This document shows positions 41,601-56,600 of a stretch of 64,000 nt of DNA, piece after piece (the stretch's first letter is position 1; each line of letters starts with the position of its first letter). The notes under the pieces were generated by a model. The model worked only from the letters and a program-made list of their open reading frames with translations. It did not search any database and had not been told where the DNA came from. Source of the stretch: Shinisaurus crocodilurus (lineage: Eukaryota; Chordata; Lepidosauria; Squamata; Shinisauridae). Location of the stretch: NCBI GenBank assembly GCA_021292165.1, contig CM037877.1:129884274-129948273 (forward strand), given 5' to 3'. The position numbers were made by a program, and so were the translations under genes.

Positions 41601-44600
41601 ATATCCTGATTAGCAAGCTAGCTAAAAGTGGGCTGGATGGAACAACTATCAGGTAGATCCACAGTTGGCCACAGAATCGAACTCAAAGAGTGCTTATCAG
41701 TGGTTCCTTCTCCAACTGGGGAGAGGTAACGAGCGGGGTACCAAAGGGCTCGGTCCTGGGCCCAGTGTTCTTCAACATTTTTATTAATGACTTGGATGAG
41801 GAGGTGCAGGAAATGCTTATCAAATTTGCAGGTGACACCAAGTTGGGTGGAACAGCTAATACTCTGGAAGACAGAAACAAAATTCAAAGCGATCTCAATA
41901 GGCTGGAGCGCTGGGCCAAAAACAACAGAATGAAATTTAATAGGGATAAATGCCAAGTGCTGCACCTAGGGAGAGGAAACCAAATGCAGAGTTACAGAAT
42001 GGGGGGCACTTGGCTGAACAATACTACAAGTGAGAAGGATCTTGGAATTGTGGTAGATCACAAACTGAATATGAGTCAGCAATGCGATGTGGCTGCAAAG
42101 AAGGCAAATGCTATTTTGGGCTGCATTACTAGAAGTATAGCTTCCAAATCGCGGAAGTGATAATTCCCCTTTACTCAGCACTGGTTAGGCCTCATCTTGA
42201 GTACTGAGTCCAGTTCTGGGCACCACCCTTTAAGAAGGATGTAGACAAACTGGAGAGGGTTCAGAGGAGGGCAACAAAGATGATTAAGGGACTGGAAACA
42301 AGGCCCTATGAGGAGAGACTGAAAGAACTGGGCATGTTTAGCCTTCAGAAGAGGAGACTGAGGGGAGATATGATAGCACTCCAAGTACTTGAAAGGTTGC
42401 CACACAGAGGAGGGCCAGGATCTCTTCTCGATCATTCCAGATTGCAGGACACGAAATAATGGGCTCAAGCTACAGGAAGCCAGATTCCGCCTGGACATCA
42501 GGAAAAATTTCCTGACTGTTAGAACAATAAGACTAGGGAGGTGGTGGGCTCTCCCACTCTGGAGGCATTCAAGGTGCGGCTGGACAGCCATTTGTCAGGG
42601 ATGCTTTGACTTGGATTCCTGCATTGAGCAGGGGGTTGGACTTGATGGCCTTATAGGCCCCTTCCAACTCTACTTTTCTATGATTATATTGTTCTATTTA
42701 CCCTTTAGCAGCATCTACAAAAAAAGGAGCATTAAGACAAAACAGGAGGCTGAGGAAGTTCTTAAGTGGCTGATGTCGATATTAGAAGACTGAATGCTGA
42801 AGCCTTTTGTAGTTGCCTGCTAGAGCCCTCCCCCCCTTAAGATCGGTGGGGGGATCAGGGCAGGAGGGGTGAAAGTCGATGCACAGTCCTACCTAGGCTC
42901 AGGGCCCTGATGGCATCCCGTTAGAGCAGAAGCAACCTTTGTAGAAGTCTGATGCACTCCCACTTTATCCAAATTCTATGGATAGACTAACTTCCAAAGT
43001 GGAAGGCATTTGGATCACTGAGGAATCTTGTAAAAAACTGATCTTAACTCAAAAGTAGGGATGCTTGAGGAATTCAATCAGCACCTCCTGGACTAATGTG
43101 TGCATTGGAACTTAGTTGCTGAGTGGACTTCAAACTTCCTTAAAGTTTTGAAGCAATTCTTAGCTGGAAAATGTTTTTTTTTTTTTAAGAATTTTGAGAG
43201 AAAACACATTTAAAAACATGTTTAAAACATATTTAAATACTGTTTAATAGCTAATTTCCATGCTTATTTTTTAAAATTGCAGAATAATGTGGAAATGGGA
43301 TGGAATGGATTTATGCAAAAGTGAAATTGAGTGGAAACAGACTGATTTGACCATCTATACTCAAAACCCCAGCACCTCCAGAAAATACAAGTTGCATAAC
43401 AAAATGTTAACGTATTTCTTTCTTTTTAAAGTTGACAGCAATTAAGAAAAAAGTTGATTTCTCTGTTGACAATTACGGTAGCACATTCTCTCATTCCTAG
43501 GGGGTGGTGTGTGTGTATTTGCTTTCAAGTAAAGCAGGTCTGTACAACTTGCTTGAGAGAAGTTGCCTTCCTAGATAACTCAATAAATTGAATTCTTGTG
43601 CCCAGGAGAAGGGGCTTCCACCAAAACATGCTAGACATTTCACTATTTTATTAAAGTTCAATACATACCGTATGTTTTCTCAGTACCATTCTGAGGCTTC
43701 CCTCTTTTTCCCCCTGTATACTGTATAGCCCACCAGCCACAAACGGTGGCCCACCAATCTCCAGGTTTTGCTGCCGGTGCCGCCTGGGCTTCTAAAACAG
43801 GCCAAGCCAGCTGGGAATGATAGCACCACAGTGGGAAAAGCTGTCTTAGCCAACAGGTGCCAGAGGCTTTGTGACTGAAGCTATAATAGGGAACAAAAAG
43901 CTATGAAGAATGTATGGCAACCCCATCCTCACACAAAAACCAACCATCCATGTAAGGAAAAATTATATCTTTTATTCCCAATTTTTTTCTAGAAGGTTTT
44001 TTGTGGGGTGGGGGGAGTATTGTTCCCAGAGAGTGAATCTGTTGCTGTCACTCACAACATCCTTTAAGACTAAAAAATCAAGACATAATCATGACATGGT
44101 GGAGCAGATCCAGAGTTGTTCACCCATATTACAGATATATAAGAGTTCCATAATTTGGTATTTCCACAATTACACTACATACTATTAGGAGTCACTTTAC
44201 TACACTTATATATTCAATTCCAGGAGACACTTATAAACTTTGTTGGTGGGGAGAGCAAGTGCAAGTGACAGTGCTGGGTTCACATGATCAGCAGGGAAGA
44301 GAAGCCATGGTGGCTTCTTTCCCTCACCCCATGCGTGCTGGTTGCACACCACACAATTTACATATAATTACCCACGCAGCTTCCTGTGTCATCTGAACCT
44401 GGTGAGGTGCATGGGGTGTGTGTGGCTTCAAAGCCACCCCAGAATCCTACAACAAGCCATGGGTTCTGGGGTGGTTTCGAGGCCACCCCCACCGCGCAGC
44501 TCGTTTCAGTTGGTTTCAGATAACATGGAAAGCCACGTGCCACGCGGGTAATTATGCAAATCGCACAGTGTGTGACTGGCATGCGCGGGCAGGGAAAAGA

Positions 44601-47600
44601 AGCCACGTTGGCTTCTTTCCCCCACTGATCATGTGAACCTGGTCAGTGAAAGTAAAATATCTGTTGTGCAATCATGTCATTTGAAACCAACCCTCCCAGA
44701 GCAGAACTGGTAGAGCAGGAAAACTCTTACCCTGCTTGCTCAACTTTATCAACACAAATTCATAACTGAAGGACAAAGTTATAAAACATCATAAAAAGAG
44801 AAAATTATAAACTGTGGAGACAAGTGAAAAACAGCTCTGTGTGTCTCTACTCAGCACTCTCATATATGTCTATGAGTGTGGACCACCAAAACACAGCTGG
44901 ATCCATCAAGCAGGTGGTTGGACTAAATGGTCTACAAGGTATCCTCCAACTCCATGATTGAAACAACTATTGGAAAATAACTACCTTCTCGACATCTAGA
45001 ATCATGGGAATTTATGGTAAATAATTTCCCCTCTTGGTGTTCCAGGTATTTAGGGGGCAGTCTTTATATCTGGAATGTATAAAAGCAGTAATATCTTCAG
45101 GATGAGATGCTTGTTGCCATACTTCAAGAAACTGGTTCCTTCTGCAGAACCATCTGCCCGAAGTCTGTGTTAACAGAGGACATGAGGTTGTGGTGCATAG
45201 AAGAAGCAGGCCCTGATGCTGGCCTTACAAATCTTACAAACCTTCTACAAAAGCTGTGGTCACTGTCCCCTTACTGAGTGAGCTGAAGTCCAGCAAGATG
45301 GAGCCTTCTGCACTATCCTGTGGGAATCCACCATAGCCTCATTCACTTATCTAGATGGGGATGCTCTAAGAGACTACCTTTAGTGTAAGTGGTCTAAAAA
45401 GGATCCTCTCAAAATGTTTGAAACGTTCCATAAACACTGTGAGCACCCAGTTCAGATTACATACAAGTTCTTCTTGTACTGTTTTTAGCACAGTACTAAT
45501 CTGGTGTATTAGGACTTGATTAGATCTTTCTGCAAATCATGCTGCAAAAAATCCAGGTCACCCTTAACTTCAGGCTTATCTGCCACACCAGCTCACTAAG
45601 GCCTTCTACATACTATTATATATAGACCTTAAAAGTAGAGTCTCTCTTCTAGAAGAGTAGTAAGAATCTGTTCAGAGTGACTTGCAGTGTTTGATGTGCA
45701 GCCTCTAGGTTGCTAGCTGTAACAGACCTGTCTGCAGATGTATTACTTAAACTTGAGACATGAAATCTGCAATGCTAGGCAGCCACCAGGATCAAAGCAT
45801 GGAGAAGACGGCCAACTCTGGAAACCAGGGTCTCCTCAGCAAAAAGGGGCCTCCAAAATTACCTCCACTTCTTGTTACCAAGTCAGTTGCAACAGAGAAA
45901 TCAGATAAAAGGCATAAAGAAGTCACTCTGGCCAGCTTGCTATAGGGGGCACTTGCCTTGTATCCTGGAGGGCATGAACAGCAATATATGAGCAACTCCA
46001 CTGGATGATTTGCTAGGTTTGCAAAGAGATTTACAACTGGGCTTTCAAGCTTTCATTCTTACAGTCTACTGGAATCCTGATGATGTATATCTGGTTGGAC
46101 TGTGGTACTGTTTTTCAGCTGAACCTTGTTCTGGATTCTGTCCTTGAAGGCTAAAAGAACCTGTTTCAATGCCCTGAAATCTAGTTTATGTACGCTTATA
46201 CTGGAGCCAAAGGAGACATCTTTAGAATTCTATATGGCTGTTCAAGCAGGAGTGGTCAGTATCCCAAAAGATATCCTAATGAATTGCTTGTATTTGGGCC
46301 ATGTGCAGTAGCCTGAAGGTATACATGAAGGATTCATTACTTCTCACCTGGCCGGGCACTTCTGCCTGAAATCTTAACAGTTCAGCACCTTTTAATCTCA
46401 AATTCAAGTGGATTTCCTTTTCCTTTATGGTACAAGTGGAACCTGCAATAGGATGTTACAGTATAGAGCAGTGTTCTCCAACCTTGGTCCCCAGATGTTT
46501 TTGGCCTATAACTCCCAGCATGCCCCAGCCAGCTACGCTGGCTGGAGCATGCTGGGAGTTGTAGGCCAAAAACATCTGGGGACCCAAGGTTGGAGAACAC
46601 TGGTATAGAGTACTCCTGTTCATGTCTGTCTGTCTGTCTGTCTGGCACCGTGCCCTCCTCTAGAACACTCCATTCTATTCCCCCCCCCCATACTCAGTCA
46701 ATATTCCATGCCCCCTGAGCATGCTTAATCCTCATTGTGCTGTTTTTGGGGTCCCCTCCACTTGAGGGGGTTTGTACTTCTGTAAACTTTAGAGTGCCCC
46801 CCCCCTCCAAGCCTGCTAATACTTCCCCCTTGTGCGTGGATGGTGCTGTGACTTCTGGCTACCTAAGGCTCTAGATTCAGAGCTCACCCTTTATAGTCAC
46901 CCTCCTTTTATTGTCCCTTTTGGTTATTAGTAATGCTTGTGCTGCATGGTTCTTTGTGAAGCCACATACATGGCCTACAGGACTGATCATAGACACTTCT
47001 AGACAGTGCTTTTTTTCTGGAGAAAAGGGTACCGGAACTCTTGGATTACATTTCCTCGGGAGTAGATGGCGATTAAATTGTAATGCAATTTACAATTGCA
47101 ATTTACAGTTCCGGTGAGTTCCACCAGAAAAAAAAAGCCCTGCTTCTAGAATAACATGTGGTAGGTGTGGCTTGGCCCTTCCACATATGCCGGAGGAGCT
47201 GCTTTTCACCTACCTACCGCAGGGTAACAGAAACTGTTCAGGCTCGGCCTCATTCTTTGGGCGAGAGTGTGAGTGCACCAGCATCTCTCACAGATTGATG
47301 CACTCCCCTTTTCAGAGTAAACACTGAACTCAATAGGATTACTTCTGAATAAGCATTCACAGGATCCAGCTTCATTGCTGCAATTCTATATACACTCTCA
47401 AGTAAATCCCACTGGACTCAATGGAATTTGTTTCAAGTAAACATGTAAAGGAGTGTACTCTATAGACCAGGAGTAGGCAACCTTTTTGGACCCCAGGGCC
47501 AATTGGCAATTTGAGAAACTGACCTGGGCACTACTGCAAAATGGGCGCACTGCAGAGGAAAGCATCAGCCTGCAGCCACCCACCATCTTCATTTCCCAAG

Positions 47601-50600
47601 ACGGTCTCTGAGCCCCACAGACATTCAGGGGAAATGAAGATGGCAGCAGCTGGGGGCCCTCAGTTTGCTTTGAAGTGATCCCAGCTGCCAGTAAGAAATT
47701 TGGTTATTTTTGAAAAATTAGGACGGGTAGGGCATCTCAGCAGGTGCCAAGAAATGACACCACATTGCCTACCCTGCTGTAGACTGTTCTGGCGACAAAA
47801 TTAACAAAAGCAGTCTGAGAGAATCCTCTTGCAGAATTCCCCTTCGTTGCTATTTTCTGTGTCAATTTGGAAATGAGATTGCCGATAGATTTAGACTTCG
47901 AGAAGGGTGCTATGTCTTCAGGAGTCTTTCTGCACTAGTACCTCTTAATGCAATGAAATATAGTAAGGGCACAATCCCTATGCATGTTTAGACAGAAAAA
48001 AGTCTTACAACTGTAGGACTTTTTTCTGTCTAAACATGCATAGGATTGCACCTTTATTATCCATTTGTTCCAGATATTGCCCATTTAGCAGGATTGCTGA
48101 GAGAAGAGATGGGATGTTTTATGTTTGATATTGTTAGAACTTATGAGCAACTTTCTCTTCTTTTGCAGAATTTAATTAGGGTATATACCCTGAAAAGCTG
48201 GGTAAAAATATAATTAATATTCCTTCTAATACTAAACCTAGGTTGTGTCCAGAGCCTACCCATTTGGCAGGAAAACTGGACCACCCACAAATAAGGGAAT
48301 GGTTTCTCTGGAGACTCCTCAGCTATGCATACATGTGATGTTGGTTTGTAAATTAAAAACTACCAAAAACAGACCAAGGACTGTTGGCTTTTAGAACAAC
48401 CTTCCAAAACCTGCTGGTGCTCTCCAGATCTTTTGGACTACAACTTCCAGCATTCCTGACCATTGGCGATGCTAGCTGGGGCTAATGGTAGTCAAAGTCC
48501 AAAACATCTGTAGGGCACTGGGTTGGGGGAAGGCTGTTCTAGAACTTATGAAATGTTCTAGATTCCAAGCAGGGAATTGGCCTGTTTGATTCCCTAACAG
48601 CTTATCATATTCTGGAGGATGGAATTAAGAGTCAAGAGAGGGATGTACTCCATGAAGCTTTGTTTTTTTTAAAACTCTCCTCCATTATAGGGAGGTTTCA
48701 GGAGGGGAAAAATAGGAAAAGAACACTCTTTTCCCTTTCCAGCCTCCACTCCACCCCCATGAACATTGAAGAGTACTTTAAGGCTGGAATCCTATACACA
48801 CTCACCTGGGAGTAAGTCCCATTGAACTCCATGGGACTTACTTCCCAGTAGACATGCATAGGCTATACTGCAAGATTCTCATTCTAGACTGGTTGATGCC
48901 CTGAAGAAGAGCATTCATGTTAGAGGCTAGAGATATACTGCAACATTTTATTGTCGTTGCCCCCCCCCCCCCCCAATCATCAGCATCAATTTAGTTTCAG
49001 GCATCATCCCTAGGAGTTGTGCTTCTGTTGCATCTTCCTAACCTTACCTGATGTGGGAAAATGTGATTCATGCCCAAATAGCACATCCATTACTATTGTG
49101 ACAGTCACATAAAATAGAGCTGCATGCTTACTATAGTCATTTATTGTTGTCTGCTACTCTCCAGCACCATGACTGTATGGGAAAACCCATTAAGGGTTGC
49201 ATGTGTGGAGTGGGGGCGGATTAAGCTCTCTACTTACTTCATTCATTCACAGTAGAAGATTACTTACATTCACATTTTTAAAAAGAAAAAAAAATTAAAG
49301 AGGCAAACCCAACTAATAAGCAACATGCCCATGCTGGCTGGGGGTGATGGGAGTTGTAGCCCAACACATCTGGAGTGCACCAGGTTGGGGAAGACTGTCC
49401 TATACCACTGCCACCTGCAGTAAGATACTAGGACGACAAAGGTGGGTAAGATATGGCAGAAGTGGTCTAAGGGAGCAGAGCCCAGTAGATAGCAGGCAGT
49501 TCTCTGCTACCTGGAATGTCAAGCTAGCAGTGAATATCCTGGTCTATAATTTTAATCTTTTCTAATCTTCATTTGATAGCCCTGGGGCTTTAACAGTCCT
49601 TACTTGAAATGTATTAGAAGAAATATATTAAAATGACTGGGCAGCTCCAGGTGCCTGGCAGTCAAGGCATTGCTGCCACGTCACTGCTCGTCATCTCAGG
49701 ATATGGCCCATGATCTTTTGTTCTGCTTGGAGATGTACAACAGCAGAAGGGTCTCACCTCCTTCCCCACTTACCTACATAATTCAATTCCCATAGCTGTG
49801 GGCTGGGAAAGAAGAGGGGATCACCAAAAGCAGAATGGCCGTGTGTATAAGGTCAACTGTTTATCCCCTCAGCATCTAGATTCTTAAGTTAACTTTTAAC
49901 TTAAAGATGCATTTCACATGATAACATATTTAAAGGATTGCTTGGCAGGCAATCCGATCTTAACAATTTCAGTTTATGCTCTACTCACAAAGTCATTTTA
50001 CTCCTATAATGAACTTATTATATTTAATTAGCTACTTTAAAAGGAAACAAACCTTTATCTGTGTGCCTGGATGCTTCTCATTAATGAGTGGCACACAGCT
50101 GATTTCAGACCTGGTTTTATTTAACACAATTAGAAGGAAGCCATAAGAACATGTACACAGGCAATCCAACTTAGCTCATCTCCTAACACAACACCACAAG
50201 AATGGCAGACACTATTCAGCAGTTCTCAGAATAGCACCAGAAACACAGGTATAGTTAACACATTTGAAAAGGTGCTGAAAAGGGGGAGGTAGAAGCTATT
50301 TTGGGAGGAAATGGAAGAATCAGTGTGACTACCTGAGGAAGCCAGTCACTCTGAATTGAAGGCAATGTGGCCATAGAATTGCTGTATTCTGCAAGGGACA
50401 GGGCATGGCTCCCATGCCTTTATTGTAGGGTTGCCTAATGGCCAGAAAAACTGTGCGGCTTGTGCCTTGAACAACAACCTGATGTGCTGAAATCAGCATA
50501 TGACGTTTTTCTTCAGAGTATGGCGATAAAACATCACTACCTGCTAAGAGCTGCATATCAAACTACAATTACTACAGGGGCTAGTTGAAAAATTGGCAAC

Positions 50601-53600
50601 CCTAATTTATGGGTTGTACAGGAAGGAGAATTTGGCCACACACAACCTCATACTATCATAGAATTTAAGTATTGGGAAAACCTGTGTCTGCTAAAATTTA
50701 CCCCTACTCTTCTACTGAAAGCATGAGAGCCCTCTCCGTATTGCATCATCAAGTTCTATTAGCTGGGCATGAGTCTGAACACAGGATACAGCTGCCAGTG
50801 GCAAAGGAATACTGGACGCATCTATGGGTGACACCTGTGTGAACGGCAGCACTACAATACTGAAAAGACAAAGTCCAAAGAAAAGAAACAGGTAACCAGT
50901 GGGCGGGCAGGCAACTTTCTGGCTCAATCCTGAGAATGCCCTCCCACCCCAAAAAACACACGATCCTCACAGTTTGGCTAGAAAGGATATTAGAATCATT
51001 TTACATCTCTTAAAAAAGATTTGGGAACCACCAAGTGGAAAATCATCCAAGCAGAAATCTCCTGGCCTTTTTCCTATAAAAGGGCCTTTTCACACAATGG
51101 CCAATCTGTTTGCCACTTAAAGTACATGTAAGTTGTAACAGGGAGCCAGAGGCAATCCCCCCCCCCCCGCCGCCGCCAATGAGTGTGTGTGCAGGATCCA
51201 AAAATGTGCCAACACAAGTTTGCTTCTATGTGTTGTTTATACTTTCCTTTTTCAAGTGTACAATTAAAACAGTTTAGGTGTCAACCAAAAAATGAAAAGT
51301 GAATTGCTCTCAAGTTTCCCATGTAGGAGGAGTCTAAGATGGAAGCAGATTTAAATAAGTGATTCTGTGCTGGTACAATTCCAAAAGACAGCCGTACCCC
51401 ATAAGAACCTGCCTATTTGAAGCAGTTCTGAGAACAAATGGCAGGGGCAGGGTTCATAGGAGATCATAGAGTTGGAAGGGGCCTACAAGGCCATCGAGTC
51501 CAACCCCCTGCTCAATGTTATAACACGCTTAGGGGTTATTATCATGTGGGAAAGTACTAGGAAGGGGTCACACAGGTTCCTGTTTTGTTTTTTGTTTTTT
51601 TTGCAAAGACACATCTTTGCCGGAAGGCAATAAAATGGAAATGGGGATGCAGAGCAGTAAAGAACAGATGCTGCAGTGCAGCATTCAAACTGGACTGGTC
51701 TTTAGACCAACAGAAGCCCAATGTTCTAACAGGAGGACACCTTATGTTTTCAAGCATGCAGTCTTGCACTAGGCTGTATGTATGAAACTTGAATGGCAAA
51801 GTAGCCAGATGGACCATTAATACTCTGGAAGATTAGAATCATACTTTATCAGGATCTGTGGTCATATAATGTTGGCCTTAGAGTGTAGAAATTGGAATAC
51901 TAAATGGTGATACTGGGACTTAAAGAGTGCATAAATGGATAACCTATACTTGGCACTTAAGTATACAACAAACAAATTTCTCTCTAAAATTAGAAGGACT
52001 GGAAAGTTTTCTTTAGCAAGGGAGGGGCAGAGAAAGAGAAAGCTAGATTTTTCCAGAACAGTATGAAGAATGCAATAAAAACGCACCAAACCACATGACA
52101 CCTCAGAAGTTGTCCATGCTTCCAAAGGGTTAGAATGGTAATGGAATTCAGTTCACAGATGAAATAAACAAGAAGGATGCCAGTGTGTGTAGAGATTGGA
52201 GGAGGGGGGTGAAGAATGTTGCTACAATAGAAAATCCCGAACTAGATGTTTTGATCAAGCAAGAACTTAAGGTTGGGTTGAAACCAATTGTAATGCCTTG
52301 CTAAAGGGAAAATTTTTTATACATGAAACTATATTCCCAGTACTAGAGAGAACCAGAGAGTTGAGGCTAGAAAGTTAAGCATCGGTAAACAGAAACCAGG
52401 AGTTAAGCTTTCACGAATGGTTATGAGATGACGGAACTGCCTGTTTTGTTAACATCTGGCCACAGTTTTGCAGACCCTGGTTACATCTAGATCAGATTAC
52501 TGTAGCAGGCTTTACATGGGGCTGCCTTTGAAAAGTGTTTGGATGCCGTAGCAGTAAGAGTTCTCTGATGGGAAGACAAGTTTTTGGGAGCATGCAACAA
52601 TATTGGTGTACAATATTGGCCTCCACAGTCACTTACAGACCCATTGCTAGTCTACACATTTTTTTTACAATTTCCTCTTTTTATAATTTTTTTTTGTAAT
52701 TTTATCCTGGAAGACAATCTTACTCGGTCACGAGTGATCGCCTACTAACCAACTTCACTGGCTTCTAGTCCATTTCCAAGTCCAATTGCTTTAAAGCCCT
52801 ATATGGCTTACAATCTAGATACTTACAGGGCCATCTCCTCCCAGATGAACCTACACTTCCATCGAGATAAATGGGGAGAGGTCCTTCTCCATGTCCCACC
52901 ACCATCAGAGCTTTATCTGCTGGTGACATGGGAGAGGGATGTCTCTGTTGCACCTTTCCAATTGTGGACATCCTTGCCCCGAGAGATCAATGCAGCTCCC
53001 ACCCTAGAAGTGTTTAAACGCTGCTTGAAGACTTTTCTTTTTTAACAGGCCTATTTAAATAAAATCTACGGCCTGGCTAGTATTTGATTTGATTCCTCCT
53101 TTTCTTCTTGGAATCATCTATCTGCTGTGCTTCCTGTTTTAGTTTTTCAATTTGTTATGCAATTGTTTTCAATGCTTTTTTTTTTGTAAGCCACTTTGGG
53201 AATCTGAAGAATGAGATGCAAAAGTGGGTATGAATGTTTATCTATTAATCTACCTCACAGGCTTGTTGTGAAGATAATGAGGGATAGGGGGAACCATGAG
53301 GAGGCACACTCTGAGCTCCTTGGAGAAAGGATGTGATATAAATGAATAAAATACGAAGTAATAAGATCTATTTTACAACTAGGGGAAGCCAAGATGATGA
53401 GTTAGGAGAAAATCTGGAATGAATCTCCAAATACACAGAAAAACTTCCTGGCAGATACACATACACTCAAAAAGCAAGCAAGCGCGCGCGCGCGCGCACG
53501 CACGCACACACGCACGCACAAGAATAGTCCTAGACTGGCAAATTAGTTGCACTGATACAGTGGATGTCTAATTTAGTACAGGAAATGGTAAATTTCTTTG

Positions 53601-56600
53601 GGCTCAGCTGTCAACTCTCTAGTGGAAAAGAAAGGGGAAAAAAGGAAAGACAAAAATACCCCCAAGCTGATTGACAAAAATAAAGTTCCCACCCAAGTGC
53701 ATCATCTTGGCTTGCAGCAGTGGCCATCTTTGTGGTCTCTGGGCCAGCCTTAAGTAATGAGCATTTATGCTTTCATACATGAATCATTCAGGATATTGAC
53801 AATTTTGACTTTGAAGACCGAGATTCTCTTAAAAGAGCAACAATTCATGGAGCATCAGCAATACACAAAAGCAGCATGGAAACACAGGATCATCATCCAG
53901 GCATCTTATTATTCTGTTCATGGTAAAAATCACTCTTTTTAAAAAGGTTTATGGGAAAAAGATCTTGGGATACCTATCACAGATCAATAATATGGTAAGA
54001 CATGCCAGTCTAATGGAGTAAGACATGCCAAGTACACCTCAGGTAGATTTTCTGTGCAAGAGTTACAATACAAATTGAGTTTGGATGGTATTTAAACATC
54101 AGCAAGGCTTACCAGCATATTTTCAATCAATCACTTTCAATGCTGGAAACGTAAGTCTTCTAGAGCATATATCTATCACATGTGCTGCGGGTGTCAGTTT
54201 GCACAAAGCTACTATGTCAAAAAAATTTGGTCCTATAATTACTTTGGATCTTTTGATTTTATTCCATGTAAGAGAACATTACCAAGAACAACTAGGTTAT
54301 CGTTATGAACTGTATTAACTGCTGCTAAAATAGTCTGGACAAGACATCAAGGGAATGGCAGAAATGGATTTGCTAACTAAGGAAATGTACAGGCAGGAGG
54401 GGTCATCAGACAGTTAATGTATTAGATAATTGGATCTTTTTTGTTATGTACTGGAATTATTTTTGTAGTCATATCAAAGTGTGTGTGTGTGTGTGTGTGT
54501 TTATATATAGCTATATATCCTTTCTAGCTTTTTGCTTTGTCAGCTTTAATTATGGATTTATATAGTGGTTTGAATACAATTTGTTTGAAATAAAACTTTT
54601 ATTTTGAAAAGTAGTAATGATAATTGATATATTGGTTCCGAGAGAATTTCCTTGCTGCTTTTTAACTAATCTGTATTAAGGCTGGCCCAAGTCATTTTGA
54701 GCAGCAAATAGCACCCCTCCCCAAATTAAAGTACATAGTACCACACCACAGGTCAGTTAAGTTTTTTTGGTAAGTGGAACCTACTCAGCATATGTCTACT
54801 CAGAAATAAGTCCCACTGAGTTCAATGAGACAGAGGGCTTGTTCGCACGACTCGGGAACCGCAAGTCCCCCGCGGTTCCCGTGTCGTGTGCACGCCGACC
54901 GGGGGTGCCCCCGCGGGAGAGCTACGCGTGGGACGCTCGCAAAGTGACCATGGTCGGTAGAGGGGTAAGCCCCTACCGCGCGTGGTCACCGTGCCATCGG
55001 AACAGCGGGCGGGGGTCCCCACAGAGACGGCAGCCCAGAGCGGCCGGAGCTGCCGCCGCTCCAGCCTGTAGGGGCAAATGGCCCCTCTGGGCATCCCGGG
55101 CCTCACCCCCTACTGCCGGGAGGCCCGCACTGCGGTGCGGGGACTGCGGGGTCTGCCCACGCGCGCGGGGCGCCGGTCATGTGCGGTGCCCCGCGGACGT
55201 CCCCGTGGTTTCTCCCCCGCCGGCAGCCTGGGTCGTGTGAACCGGCCCTCTCAGATAATTGTGTTTAGGATTGCAGCTTGTGGCAGAAAATCCCAGAAAC
55301 CTCTCCCACTCTCCGGCAGTAAAAATACAATTGCTTCCTTTTCATTAGCCAAAATTAGCTGCCTGAGGTGGCCACCTCACTTTGCCTAATGGTAGGGCTG
55401 GTACTGTCTAATATTTATATTACTGGAAGTACCAGTGAGAGTTTAGTATTTCCTGGAAGGTGGCAATGCCTTGCTGGAACAGACCACAATGTCCATCTCT
55501 CTCCAGCACTGGCTGGTCGGATGTTCCTTGAAGCTCACAAGCAGTGCAGGAAAGCAACAGCCCTTGTGTCCCCAGCATCACATCAGATAATCAGAGGTAT
55601 ATTGCCTCTGAATATCAAGTTTCTAGTTTTAGCTATCTTAGCTAGTAGGCACCAACAGACCTGCCCTCTTTTAAGGCTATCTTACAGGCATCACATGGCA
55701 GTGAATTCCACACATTCAAGACGTCCCAGCAATGAACAGCAAAGAGCAAAGCATCATGACCCCACTATGCCAAGCTGGGCAGTACGGGCAACCTGACTGC
55801 AAAGCTCGAAGGCAGAATTTTTCAGGGTATGTAAAGAGGCATGCACATGCTAAAATCCCTGCACCACTCCAAAGCCGATACAGGCCCTCGGTTTCAGTTA
55901 CGTTCATAGATTCTTCGGGTGTGGGGGGTAAGGGGCGCGACACAACATCGTGCCTCTTGACGGACTGAGCAGTGGCTGCGCCAGGGCCTGTTCTCATGAT
56001 CACCTCAGCCCAAAGCGATCGCTTTCAGCCATGTCAACCTAGGGGGTGGGCTGGGGCTGGGGGTAGGGAGTGGCGGACAGGTGCATACTGCCACTTTGCC
56101 GATTCTCCTTGCATAAAATAGTCGTTCAGGTTTTTCTTCTTGTCAAACAGTGTCTTCTTTCAAACTTTCAAAGTTACTGCAGGTCACACAAGCAGGCTGG
56201 TGCCATGTGGGCCCCGGCAGGCCCACAACCACCCAGCTTCCTTTCAGGCCCTACTTATCTAGTAGACCGCAACTAACCATTTAATATTTGTATTTTCTGT
56301 ATATATGGCACAGAACAATTAACACAGATTCTTGAAAGAGTGGGGATGGGGTGGGGAAAATCTTTATTTAGCCAAATTTGGGTGGTGGGAGGAGGAAAAG
56401 GAGGGTTCTAGGTGGGGAGAAGCTAGAAAGGAGTGGTAAGATGCTGAAATCTATTTTACATCCACCCTGGCAGGATCATAACAGGAATATGAATGGTACA
56501 CACAGGGGTTGACCCCAATGCCATTTCCAGCAAGTACTCAGCTGCCCTCCCAGCGTCAAGACAGGCTTGCTCTGTTAGTGATCAGCTTCCATCCTGCGCC

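Noticed and set aside
54767..55240. 157-codon frame and CpG island, possible promoter with first exon
   Set aside because: It is bounded by family H inverted repeats and is mid-intron, so a transposon explains it.
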